This document shows, in pieces, positions 1-11,500 of a stretch of 64,000 nt of DNA; position 1 is the first letter of the stretch, and the number at the start of each line of letters is the position of its first letter. The stretch comes from Podocnemis expansa (lineage: Eukaryota; Chordata; Testudines; Podocnemididae). Under the pieces are notes generated by a model. The model worked only from the letters and a program-made list of their open reading frames with translations, did no database searches and was not told the DNA's origin. A program made the translations under genes and the position numbers. Location of the stretch: NCBI GenBank assembly GCA_007922195.1, contig ML681991.1, positions 48,590,089 to 48,654,088 on the forward strand, in the 5' to 3' direction.

Positions 1-800
1 GTAGGTAGCAGCACTAGGGAGTAAGGACTACTGAGTTCAGTCAGGAAGAGTCTGGTAGAAGACACTTCATGTCAGTACAATGAAGGCCGGAAGCCAAAAG
101 TGGTGCGATGAGAAGCACATGGCATACTGGCCAAAGGTCCTCAAGTTAAGTACGCAAAGCACAAACTCCCAGCTATGTATAGTACAGGAACCTGGAGTTT
201 CCACTGGAAGGGTACTTTGGATCAATAGCACCTACAACGCGACATGATGGCCTTTGATGGTGCTGTTGGCTTGGTACCAATAAGTACCTCGGTCAGCGTG
301 AGGACTCACAGAGAGAGCCTGGCTATTGGGCCTTATAATCCCTTCAGGATTCCAGCATCAAGAAGATTGCCTGGAGAACAGGGGATGTATGAAGAAGGGG
401 AGAAGGGAAGGCAGGGAACAAATGCATAGCCACTGCTTGGCCACTCAGTCGAGGTGGCCATAGGGCTCAGGGAGATCCATTATTAGTAATAAGATCTCGC
501 ATGCCTAGGGCACTGCCAAGGAAGGATATCGTCACAACTATGCTGCACCTACATGTGCACAAGAGATAAGGACATGCTGGAGCAGGACTACCCCAAAGAT
601 ATGGGTTACCGGAGGAAGGACAGGTCTCCTCCTAACCACCTAGGAAGTGAAGCTACTCTCAGAGCATCAACTGTGGTACTACAGAGGTACCCTGGGTTTA
701 GAGGAACCAATTGAAGTGGATTACCTCCATCCGGGGAATTATCCAGGTGGCATTCCTCATGGAGGATGCAAGCCTCTGAATTTCCATTTCAGAAAACAGG
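1..800. other. No recognised feature
   Basis: I see no gene, RNA or identifiable repeat here. The open frames are short and show no family signature. Confidence 0.5.
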
Positions 801-2390
801 ATACCCTAAGCTGTCTTCTTCTCTCTATTGTGTATATAGATACATATATATATAGATCCCTCAAGAAAGTGAAGGAAGCAACGATCTTGGTAAATGTCAT
901 TACCAGCATCACATGGAGGTGACCCAATGGTTTTGAGCTTTAGGTCCCCAAACAGGTGTAATGAGTTGCCATACAGCCAGGGAACAGTGCCCCCAGCCCA
1001 GATACAAGCGATTGAAAAGCAAGGTGCGCTAGGGTGGGACAAGTGCAATCATCCCAGTAGGGGAGCCTCCATGCCCAGAGTGTGGCATTACGCATGGGGC
1101 TTGTTAGGGGGCTGGTGCCGTGAAAGCGGAATGTTAGTGCCGGAGGCCCAAGATAAGTTCTTCCCACTGCTGTTCCCGTGTCTTGGGGAAGAGGCATTGC
1201 TTCCTTCCCCCCTAAGCGCCCCAATCTGGTAGTTTCCAGGTCAGGTGTACTAGGTTGCTGCTTCAGGGGTGAAGGAGAGGGGATATGAAGAGGGTTTTAC
1301 CACTGCTTTCTTGGTAGGGTGGGCCAAAGATGAGGACTCCCAGGACAGGGCATCCTGATAATAACCAAGAGTGCCTGAAAAGGAGGGAAGACTGTTACAA
1401 AGCCTCAGCTTTCTTTCATGTAAGGAAAGAGATGGGGTGGCAGGAGTTGGACCACTCCGCCTTGGCCATCCCTGGAGCATAGGGTCCCCTATGATAAAAG
1501 TGAACTGCATTCCCACCTGATGGATAGGATTGTGGAGGATCTATTCTACTATAGAGATGTCTGAGGACCCAGTAGGGTTGGCCAAACCAGCCTGCCAACC
1601 GGTATGTTAGAGAGGAAGGTGTTCAAGGTGTCTCTCCCTGACCCAGGAACAAGAATGCATCCTACCTGATGTAGGACAGTCAGGTAGACAGGAAAAGTTC
1701 TGCATGTCCAGCTGAGCACTCATGTCTGTGTTTATTAGAGCCTCTGCAGCCATGGCTGGGGCTACTACAAGCACTGTTCCCTCTAAACTGTACGCATGTG
1801 CGTACACACACAGGTCGTAAAGCCTGCACACACAAAAAAGTAAATTGTGCACAAAAAAATTCAATAGTGCTAATATTGGTGCTCACAAAGAAATTGTTTG
1901 TGCACACAGCCTATGAGTAATTAGAGGGAACATTGACTACAAGACGCACTTCTCGGTCCTGGTGAGGCCCATCTTGTCACTTGCAAGTACAGGGTTCATC
2001 AGTTGAGGGGTACCTGAAGGGGGGGGGGGGGGGGACTTTGTTCCCTTTCTGTAATAAAAGCCCAAAAGTAGCAACTGCCAAGGACATCTAGGTGTTGGGC
2101 CTCAGTGTAGATGTCTCAATTGTTTAAAGGGGGCTTGGGTTATGCAGCCTGCGTCCCTCCAAGATCAGAGGGCACGGCCAAGGACTGGCTCACCCCTGTT
2201 TGCAATGTTGAGACAAATCTGGTCCTGATAAGTTCCCCTTTCTCCTCTAAAGGAAGGGGAAGGGGTATCAGCTACGCACTCCGATGGTGCACTGAAGTCC
2301 TGTCATGTCCCAGATGTTATGGGAATGGGGTGGCAGCTCATTGGGGCAGGCACCTTCCTTACAGGTGAGAGGGAAGGAGGTTCTGAAACA
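800..2390 (-). mobile_element. Possible pol-side remnant of the DIRS-like element
   Basis: This stretch lies downstream (in minus orientation) of the DIRS-like ORF1 relic. Minus-strand frames are broken by many stops. A few stretches vaguely resemble the reverse transcriptase/RNase H part of tyrosine-recombinase retroelements, but no catalytic motif is clear. It also holds a short TA run near 840-855 and a run of 16 G at 2019-2034. Continuity with the ORF1 relic is inference. Confidence 0.25.
1772..1935. mobile_element. hAT-type miniature inverted-repeat element
   Basis: The 164-base element starts CACTGTTCCCTCTAA and ends TTAGAGGGAACATTG, giving near-perfect terminal inverted repeats. It is flanked by a perfect 8-base direct repeat, actacaag, at 1764-1771 and 1936-1943. 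An 8-base target duplication with a CA(G)TG-type end is the hallmark of hAT transposons. There is no coding capacity, so it is a non-autonomous copy. The perfect target duplication suggests a fairly recent insertion. Confidence 0.85.
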
Positions 2391-4400
2391 CCCTAGAAAT
2401 GGAGTGACGGCGGTGGAGGGTGGAGAGTTTTAGTCTCTATCCCCATGGTCATATAGGAAAGTGGGGGAAGGGAGGAGGGCGGGCATCACTCCAGAAGATT
2501 TATGTGGGGGGAAAAGACCCCAATGGAAGGAGGCCAAAGTATTTGACCTCTCCCCTAGGATCCCGCTCAGTGCCCACCAGTTAAGGTGTTGGGAGGAAAC
2601 AAGACATACCCTCCAAAGGGCAGGTCAAGGACCGCCTGCTGTGCAGTGGGAGGCACCATAGCTTCCCTAAGCCAGGCTACTCAGCAGATAGTCACTGCCG
2701 AGGCCATAGTGCGGGCAGCTGTATCCACCACATCTCAGGCCGAGAGAAGGAGGTCCTGGGAGATTATTCTACCCTCCTCTAGGAATGCGTCGTACTCCTC
2801 TTTGGCCTCTGGTGGGAGAAAACATCAGAATTTTGCGACCAACTCCCACACATCCAGCAAATACCTGCTGGTTAGGGCCTGATTATTCACCACCCTGAGT
2901 TGGAAGGCTGAGGAGGAGTAGACCTTACAGCCCAGGAGATCTAGCTCCCGGCTTCCCTAGAAGCCAGGAGGGAGTCCCTAGAAGGCTCACCTGGACTTAG
3001 CGCCATTTGCGCCACTTCCCTAGGAGGGACTGGGTGATTGGTGAGGAAAGGGAAGTCCGACTCAGGAGCCCAATATTTAAAGTTCACCATGTCCGAGACT
3101 AGGGCAGTAGAGTTTGGACTGCCACTGGGAAGATGTTAGGTCCCAGATGCTTGGGTGGAGCAGAACTGTCAGTAGCTCTGCCAAAGCAAAGGCCAGCCCT
3201 AACAGGGTGTCTGGAGGGGGACCAGAAGGCTGCATCTCCATCCCTAAATGAGCCATAGCACGGCACAACAAATCAAAGTGCGTGGACAGTTTGCCAGTAT
3301 AGAAGCCTGTGCCGGAGACAGGGTGGTAGCGGGTGTTTGTTGCGGGGGAGAAAGGGTCTCCTGGGGGGACCAATTTTGTGGGTGAAAACGGAAAGGTGAC
3401 GGCGGTGAGTGTGGTGCCAGGGTCACTTAAAGCCCCTTGATGGGGCCTCCTCCAGGCTTGAAGCGGGGGAAGGACTTTGAGATTCCATGGGCGGTACCAG
3501 CGACTGTAAAGTAGAATGTTGCCGTCGGGATGGCCCTACAGTACCAGGGCCCAATGGAGTGCAAGATGGAGGACTTGGTGGTGAGGGGGAGCGACAACGT
3601 CCACAATGGACCCAGGCCTTGGAAATAAAGGCCTGCTTGCCACTTCTAACTGGAGTTGGGGAAGGTGGTATGGGGAACAGGAGGAAAGCCCGAGTGGCTT
3701 CCGCTGCCTAAGAAGTTGACAGCATCAGGAGTGACTCTGAGCAGGCCTGAAGCAAGTCCTCGCCTGGGGAAGGGGGGCTGCTTGGCTGAGCGAGCTCTCA
3801 CCCCGTCGGTATCGGGCTGTACCAAGCCTGTGGTGCTGAAGGTGACTGTGGCCAGTGCCAGGGTGAACTTGGCACCAGTGACGGCAGGCTGTAGCAGGCC
3901 TGCGGCATCAGAGGTGGAGGTGATCGGCGCCGGGGTTAGCCGCGCACCGGCGGTACCGTACTGTGCCAGGGTTGCTATGCCAGGGGTGACCTTGAGTGGT
4001 GCTGAGGCGCTGGGTTGGCACCGAGGTGCCAGAGTTGGCACTGAGGTTGTCCGGTGATGGCCACTGGTGGCATGGTGCCATGTCGGCTCCGGTGCTGAGC
4101 TAGGTCGGAACCCGAAGCCTCCGGTGGAGAGTGCTAAGCCTGTTCAGAGGCTAGGGCACAGTGCCTTTGTTCCCTCTCCTTGATTGTCCGAGGTTTGAAG
4201 GACAGACACAGGGAACAGGCTGAGACCAGGTGGTCTTTGCCTAGGCACCGAAGGCACTTCCCGCAGGGATCGTCCCAAGGGAAGGCCTTGCCGCACTCGG
4301 AGCAGGGTTTGAACCCTGGCATGTTAGGCAATACTCTGCGATGTTGCAGCTCAGTGATGGAAGACTCCTGTGGTGGAACTATGTCCATGAAGAGGTGCTC
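2390..4400 (-). mobile_element. DIRS/Ngaro-like retrotransposon ORF1 (gag-like) relic
   Basis: On the minus strand, 4388-4134 encodes a cysteine-rich module: CSEC, then CGKC-LRC followed by LGKDH, then CSLC, ending in PRTIKERE. Paired Cys-x2-Cys knuckles around a CLG..H core are typical of ORF1 proteins of DIRS/Ngaro-type tyrosine-recombinase elements in reptiles and amphibians, as I recall them. A low-complexity Pro/Ser/Ala segment follows (about 4040-3650), then near 2930-2860 the block KVYSSSAFQLRVVNNQAL, which matches the helical region that follows in that family. The frame is broken by several stops and by frame changes, so the copy is dead. Family assignment is from memory of the motif order; the exact superfamily (DIRS or Ngaro) is unsure. 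Confidence 0.6.
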
Positions 4401-5853
4401 TCAGTCGGGTGAAAAGCTCATAGAAAGACGGACAGGCTGCTTGCATTTGCAAGGAGCAGATGTTCCGGATCCAACATGCAAGGCGGAAGAAATGAAACTG
4501 GGGAGGCGTCAGGAGGCGGCCATATATATAGCCACTGGGTGGCGTGGGGGAGCGGTGGCCACCTGCCCTCTCCTAACAGGCTAGGAGAAAAGTTTTCTGA
4601 CCAATTCAGCACTCTGGCACGGAGACACCTATTACAGAATGCATCCGAGCAGCCCTCGAAGAAGAACACCCTGGCAGAAGGGGCAGCAGGGCCAAGGGAC
4701 CTGCAGAGAACAGTCTTCTCAGGGGAGATGAATTTACACAGTTCACTCTGGTCCCCAGGGCACAGACCTCTGTCATCCTCCCTCTGCCCCTCTGCCCCCC
4801 AGGTTATGTCTCTCAGCCTCTGGAAAACTGGCATGAACACAGATCCCTGCTTTCCCCAGAGCTGAGCCTTACCCTTTTAGTGGCTTGGCTTCACCTCAGC
4901 CTCATGGGAACTTTGGCAGCAAGCAGATAGCAGTTCACTGGCAAACCTCAGATATCCCCAGATCCTGTTCCCCAACACACCAGGAACCAGCCAGAGGCCT
5001 GCTGAGTTAAGGTGCTGCCCTGCAAACAAAGAGGTCCTGTACCCCTGTTTCTCACCAGCTGCCCAGTCTGCAGCCACACAGGGGCATGGGACAAGGCATC
5101 TCAAGGGGAAAGGCCCCATGCCTGATTCCCCACTCCCCTTGAATCATCTTATTCCATGGCCAGACCTGAGCCAGTGCCCTTAGGGAGAAAAGATTCCAGG
5201 TTGCACTCCTAGCCCTATGGTCCTGACCAAGGGCTAGATCCAGGCTGCTGCACCTTAGACCATCTCATTCCCTAATCCCACTAAACAATCTGCCTGTACG
5301 CTCCACATGCCACTGGGGTTAAAGAACTAGAGACAACCAGAGCCCCCACAGACACACTTCCCCTCATTCTGCAATTACAGGGAAGTATTCTAGTGTGATA
5401 AGCAGCAGCAAAATTCAATTCAGTGACAGATTCCCCAGGACTGTGCCTGAAACAAAGTACACCCAACACAGAACACATGAGTCAGTGGCACACCACAGGA
5501 TGGGCACTCTTTTATTTATTTTTATCACATGGCCCCTCCAAACCCTGCTGAAAAGCAGTTCTTGTTTTGCCAGGTGCTGCACAGACCACAATTGAGATCA
5601 GGGCCTTCCCCTCACTCCCTTCCCAGAAGTGGAGCTAGAACCCAGGAGTCCTGACTCCCCACCTCTCTGTTCAAGCCATTACATCATGGTGCCTTCTGAT
5701 ACTACAGTGCCTCATGAGACTGCTCTCTCAGCTCTCCAGGTTGTTGGGATCTCCAGCAACACAGGCAGTCTTTCTTCTTTGTCATGGGCATGATCAATCC
5801 CAGCCTCTGCTGAAATGAACCAGCTCTTCTTTCCTTGCTCAGGACACATTTTA
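4400..5853. other. No recognised gene; unclassified sequence
   Basis: No open frame with family features is visible. The sequence is mixed-composition and probably old repeat. Nothing specific can be supported. Confidence 0.4.
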
Positions 5854-6272
5854 TAGGGTATGTCCATGTGCAGCTTTTAGATCAAAATAACACTGATTAT
5901 TTCAATCTAAAAGAGTTTATGTCCGCACAATGTTTTCCTTGAATCGAAATAATGAGCTTCTTTATTTTGATTCAGGGAAACTTGGAGTGATTCCTTAAAA
6001 CCTGGTTTTAAATCAAAACGTTGCTTAAATCGAAACAGTTTTTCAAAATTACACTGTTTGGATGTGTTATTTTGACATAACTGTTTAAATTGATTCCAGC
6101 ACCAGTTCCCTTCCTCCTCCCAAGGTGCCTCTTCCCAGAATCGAATGAGCAAGTCCTGTGTCTGGACTTACTAGTTCGATTTGGGGTTTTTTGGTGTGGA
6201 CCTGTTAAATCAATTTAGGTTAAATTGATTTAACTTAAATCGATTTAACCTGCTAGGTGTGGACATAGCCAT
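5854..6272. mobile_element. Palindrome-rich TIR miniature element (copy 1)
   Basis: The left end reads tagggtatgtccatgtgcag and the right end, reverse-complemented, reads atggctatgtccacacctag, so they form matching terminal inverted repeats. The interior is AT-rich with repeated ttaaatcgatttaa-like palindromes near 6215-6250. The end sequence (TATGTCCACAC) is shared with the elements at 14.7-15.9 kb. It is non-coding; the superfamily is not determined. Confidence 0.65.
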
Positions 6273-6311
6273 AGGGCCCTGCCAAATATAGCATGGGAGG
6301 AGAAACCCAAC

Positions 6312-7398
6312 TGTAAGCAGGGTCTAGTGACTGGGCATTTCCCTTGCTCATTCACAGGAAAGGGAGGCATCTTATTTACATAGGCTTTGTATTTGCATGA
6401 GTACAATTAGCCTCTTTTCACTGTAGATGGATAAACCCACCCAGGTGCTAATGAGGAGAAATGATATGTATGACTTCTTTGAGCTACAAATCCCTTTCGT
6501 TTTCACTGAAAAAGGGAATGAAATGTCTCCTGATTGCATTCTGTCCTTTGAATGTATAAATGATACTTAGTTTATTCTGATGATAAGTCACTACTATAAA
6601 AACAGAGCTTGAAAGAGTGGCAAACCCTGTTTTCAGTATCCTAAAGGAGAAGGAAGGGCAAGGTGCTTGGATGGAGGCTGGCAAAGAGCTGTACTTCTTC
6701 TAATGCCTAATCTCTCTCCCATTGTTAAAAGACAGCATTAATAATTCTTTGTGTAGTCTTTTTGTCATTTTTTGAGCAGGGACATTATTTCTGTGTCAGC
6801 AGAAAGGTTTTCCTAAGAGTTGAAATCTTTTGAGAAATTGGGAAGGCTGACTGACAGTCATGAGAGAAAAGCAGTGTTTGGTTCCTGTGTCCAGTGGGAG
6901 CAGCCAGGGAATGAGAGAGGCTGGCAGGAGCAACAGGAGCCACTGCCGGCCCATGCCCATTAATCGTGAGAGTCAGCACATAGGACTCAGTGAGGCCCAG
7001 AGGTGGCAGAAGACAACTGGAGAGGACCGGAAGAGACCCCCCTTCCCTCAAGAGGTGATACTACAACTACAACAGTCAGTAAAGGGAAGAGCAAGAAAAG
7101 AGATACCAAGGACATCTCTGAGGTGAGATGGGTTCTGCTTGTGGAGTCTGAACTTTTTTTCTCAAGACAGAGCTGTTTGGATATTTCCCTCCTTTATGAA
7201 GAGGTTTACTTTTCTACACAGACTCCGTACTTGCAAGAGTAGAAGTATTGCCTCTTGGGCACCCAGGGTATAATGTGTGATTTTCCAGGAGATTGGATGG
7301 GGGACTAAAGTCAGTTGGTGTTATAACACTGTTAGGAACCCCTAATTATAGAACCTGGCCCTTTGCTGCTGCCATCCCTGCCTGCCAGAGGAGTTGCA
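6312..7398 (+). mobile_element. LTR of an endogenous retrovirus-like family (copy 1, solo)
   Basis: It aligns by eye with the copies at 31873-34005 (minus) and 52387-53526 (plus). Shared landmarks are a TGTAAGCAGG-type start, a block around 6380-6420 with tttgcatgagtacaatta, a block near 6600-6650 with ctgttttcag, a downstream block near 7250-7320 resembling the U5 of the other copies, and an end in GTTGCA. The flanking four bases are caac on the left and caat on the right, a near-match for a 4-base target duplication. No internal retroviral genes adjoin it, so it is probably a solo LTR. Boundaries are estimated. Confidence 0.6.
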
Positions 7399-7399
7399 C

Positions 7400-8339
7400 A
7401 ATAAACAATTGGGTGAAGATGATTTCCTGATATTGGGCAATTAAAAGAACTGACTTGACAGACTGGGCTGGGGAAGACACGGCATCTGTACACCACAGCA
7501 ATATCTCAGGGTGTGTCTCTCCAGCAAGTGAAGGTGTGACTGTAGAACAGAGCCATGCCAGCTTTTACCTAGCTAGTAATGGCAACAATCACAGGCAGCA
7601 CAGAGTTCACTGCAGAGGTATCTGCCCACAGTACCAACCCACGAGAGAAACTAAGTTCCTACTCTGATTGGTAGCCCACACTGAGATCCAGGCTACAGTG
7701 TCTCCATCACTCTTTTTACCTGTGTTAGCAACACAAATGTTAGCACTGGAACTCTAGCACATGCTACAAATATTCTTCATCTGCCATATAGACGGATATT
7801 GAGTCCTGATCCACCAACACCCTCCCAATCCAGTGCTAGCCTGGAACCTCACAGTTCAACTAGTGCCCATCAGTCTCCTCCTACCCCATCCATTCCTCTG
7901 TCGGTGGCTCTGGCCCTTTATGATGAACTCTAAAAGCAGCTTCTTCTTGTTTGATTATCAGTGTATCTCATTTCTGAAAGGACAAAGATTAGGAGATAGT
8001 CGTCTGTAACCAAATATACCCAAGGTTGAGATTTTGTCAACCACCTAAGGAATTTGGAGGACCTAAAAATAAGTTGGCTACTGGGTGTCTAAATCCCTTT
8101 GGAAATTTCAAGGTGATGGTCATGGCACACGTATCCCTTGGAGTGCACTGCTGCCAATACCGGAAGAAAGACAATTGGCCAGTTTTCAGTATATCACACT
8201 CCTCCTGAAAAAAATAACAAAACCAGCCTCCAGTGGACTCAAACTCAGAGCAACTGCATCACAAGGCCAGCCTACTAACCCCAGAGTAATAAGCTTGCAC
8301 ATTAACTGGAGGAGCATGACAAGGGCTGAATGTGATGAC
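7400..8339. other. No recognised feature
   Basis: No coding frame, RNA gene or named repeat could be supported here. Confidence 0.4.
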
Positions 8340-10500
8340 ACAGAATCATGGATGATCAGGTTTGGAAGGGACCTCAGGAGGTCCTCTAGTCATGCTTTGC
8401 ATCTTCTGCCATCTAAATGCAGTGACTGCTCCTGCATTTCCAGGTTCCCAGAAATTACACTACTTCTGGGAATGGTGTGATTCCCACCTCCATCAGTGTG
8501 ACCTTGCATATATTATGCATATGAGGTCATGCCCCATGTAGGACACCATTTTGAAGAACATGCTACTCCACCCCTGCCCATGCAAGGTCATAGTGTGGTT
8601 TTCTTCAGGGGAATTCTTCAAAATGGAAGGAATTCTTTAAAATGGGACACATGCAAAAAACACAAACATACACAGAAAAAACCCAGTCTGAGACACACAA
8701 CCCCTCTCACAGGCAAGGGAGTCAAATACACAGAACACAAACATGCACAAGACAGAAAAGAAACATGCATCTTATCCCATTACTACTGACTTTGATTGAG
8801 AGCCTTTGTTGAGGAACTTTGTCAAAGGCTTTCTGAAAATCTGAGTACATTATAGCCACTGGATCACCCTTGTCCACAAGCTTGTTGACCTCCCCTTAAA
8901 CAATTCCAGTAGATTGGTGAGGCATTGTTTTCCTTTACAAAAACCATGTGACTCTTCCCCCAAGAAATCATCTTCATCTATGTTTCTAAGAACTGTTTTT
9001 TATTATAGTTTCAACTAATTTGCCTGGTTCTAAAGTTAGGTTTATCAACCTGTAATTGGCAGGATTGCCTAGGATATCATTAAAAAAAAATAGTATCACA
9101 TTAGCTAATCTCAAGTCATCTGGTACAGAAGTTATCTAAATGCTAGGTAACATACCGCAGTTAGTAGGTCTACAGTTTCCCATCTGAGCTCCTTTAGAAC
9201 CTTTGGGTGGATAACATCTGATTTGGGTGACTTATTACTGTTACATTTATCAATTTGTTCCAAAACCTCTTTTAATGACAACTCTGTATGAGGCAGTTCT
9301 TCAGATTTCTCACCTAAAGAAATGGCTCTTGTTTGGGAATCTTCCTCACATCCTCAGCTGTGAAGACCAATGAAAAGATTTAATTTAATTTCTCTGCAAC
9401 ATCCTTGTCTTCCTTGAGTGGTCTTTTAGCAGCCCGATAGTCTAGTGGCTCTGGTGGTTATTTACCAGGCTTTCTGCTTCTGAGGTATTCAAAAAAAATT
9501 GCTGTTACTTTTGAGGTCTTTGACTAGCTGTTCTTCAAATTCTTTTTTGATGGTCCTAATTATATTTTTACACTTCACTTGTCAGAATTTGTGCTCCTTT
9601 TAATTTTCCTCAATAGGATTTAACTTCCACTTTTAAAAGAATGACTTTTGCCTCAACTTCTTCTTTTCAATTGTTGTTTAGCCATTGTGGCATATTTTTG
9701 GTCCTTTTACTATGGTTGATTTTTTTTTTTTTAAACTTGGAATATATGTTTAACCGAGACATTATTATGAAGTCTTTAAAAAGTTTCCACATAGCTTTCA
9801 GGAATTTCTCTTTCGGCACTGCACTTTTTTTTTTTCTGTTTAACCATCTTCCTCATTTCTGTAATATTCCCCTTTATGAAATTTAATGTCACCAAACCAT
9901 GGTGTGCCTCTTCAGTGTCTCCTCCAACCCCACCCCTCAACCCTCCACAAGGATGTTAAATTTCACTATTGCCAAGCAGTTCTGCTTATTTCACATCTTG
10001 GACCAGAACCTTGGTTCCCCTTAGCGGTAACTCAGGAATTGCCTCTCTTCTTGGGGGTTCCAGGACTAGCTGTTCCAAGAAGCAGTCATTTGAGGTGTCA
10101 AGAAACTCTTTTTCTTTATCTTATCCCATTTTGAGATGATGTGGACAGTCAATTTTGGGATAACTGAAATCCTCCATTATTACTGAGTTTTTTTTTTTTT
10201 AGTTTCACAGCCTCTCTGATCTTTCTGAGCATTTCACAGTTACTATCACCAGCCTAGTCAGGTGGTCAGGACTATATTCCTACTACTATATTCTTATTAT
10301 TCAAGTATGGAACTGCTATTCATAAATATTCTAAGGAACAGTTTGGTTCAATCAAGATTTTTATTTCATTTGACTGTATGCTTTCTCTCATATATAGTGC
10401 CACTCCCTCACCACTACAAACTATTCTGTCCTTCTGTTATTTTTCACACTCCTGTAATTACTGTATATTGTTATGAATAGTTAGGATTATATTTTCCAAT
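8340..10500 (-). mobile_element. CR1 LINE retrotransposon remnant (endonuclease and reverse transcriptase portions)
   Basis: Read on the minus strand, 10500 to about 9600 corresponds to the apurinic endonuclease domain, including the decayed motif MEDFSYPKIDC near 10170-10140, comparable to the GDFNYPDI-type motif of CR1. Around 8870-8800 the minus strand gives DFQKAFDKVPQQRL, the conserved CR1 reverse transcriptase block. Near 8345-8395 the plus strand reads aggtttggaagggacctcag, the reverse complement of the CR1 3' UTR. All three parts are in the right order for one element, with stops and frameshifts throughout. Positions 8480-8790 do not match and may be an insertion or very worn. The copy is dead. 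Confidence 0.8.
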
Positions 10501-10559
10501 ATGCACCATCTTGGAGGTGGTCTGTCAAAGCTACCTTTATGTAAAGCTTGAGAAATGTG

Positions 10560-10930
10560 TGTTGAACAAGGACACAGTGGGGGTGCTGGGTGGGTATATG
10601 GCCCAGTATTCCCTTCACCTATAGCCCCAGCACCACAACTCCCATGCTCCAACCTTCCTCTGCCCCCATCTCCTGCCCCTGCCACCATCCACCCCTTTTC
10701 TGCCCCCATCTTCTGCCTCTGCCCTCCTTCAGCTTCCCCATCTCCTGCCCCCTTCACCACCACACCTCCTGCCCCTGCCCCCTACTTCCTGCCAACAGCC
10801 ACCCATTCTTTGCCCCCATCTCCTGCCCCTGCCCCCAGCCACCTCTTCAACACCCCCACCTTCTGCCCATGCTCCATTCCTCCACATCCCTTGCCCTCAC
10901 CCTTTCTGGGCTGGGGCCTACAGATGTAGG
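10560..10930. repeat. C-rich minisatellite (CTGCCCCCATCTC-type units)
   Basis: Imperfect tandem copies of cctgcccccatctcctgccc recur for about 350 bases on the plus strand. The open frames that cross it in both strands (124 and 144 residues plus, 101 residues minus) are products of the skewed composition. Confidence 0.8.
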
Positions 10931-11500
10931 AAGGGGGCCTGGACAATATGGGAAGGAGGCCCATTCATTAGGAGGATTCCAGGGCCCAAAAAATTATACT
11001 TTAGTCACTGCCCATAACTCCTAGAGCAGATCTCTTAGGGGAACATCTTATCTCCATTGACAACCATGGAGAATCCACCACCACTATTGGTAAATGCTTT
11101 CAGAGGTTTAAAAGTTTGTAGGTGAGCCCAGGTCCCGGGATATAACAGACAGGTGCAGAGAGGCATGTAATGAAAGGATCAGTTATACCTTCCTGATATT
11201 TCCACAGTGGCCTGTGAGATATCATCCTTTTTGCTACTGGTGACTACTGAGCAGCTACCCCAGTGTCAAGCTGGAGCTGAACAAGTGCACAGCAGCCTTT
11301 GGGTTGGAAGAAGAACTCCTGATTGTCAACGGAAATTCAATTCCACTGTTCTGAAGGTACCTGCTAAATGCACAGCTGTGTGCTGGAGATGAAGATGCTC
11401 CATGAGCCTGTCTCAGAACAACTACTGCCCATTTTCCTTTGCTGGAAAGTCACCATCACTGGTAGCTGCCATTCTTGTTCCTGTCCCTAGAGGCAGGACA
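10930..11500. other. No recognised gene
   Basis: It lies beside the gag relic and may be a more degraded part of the same element, but I see no motif that proves it. Confidence 0.35.

Noticed and set aside
3646..4057. Overlapping frames of 131-133 residues on opposite strands
   Set aside because: The plus frame is a shadow; the minus frame is the low-complexity linker of the retroelement ORF1 relic, not a host gene.
4134..4388. A host zinc-finger protein
   Set aside because: The Cys-x2-Cys spacing and the CLG..H core fit a retroelement ORF1 rather than C2H2 or nuclear receptor fingers, and downstream blocks of the same ORF1 follow.
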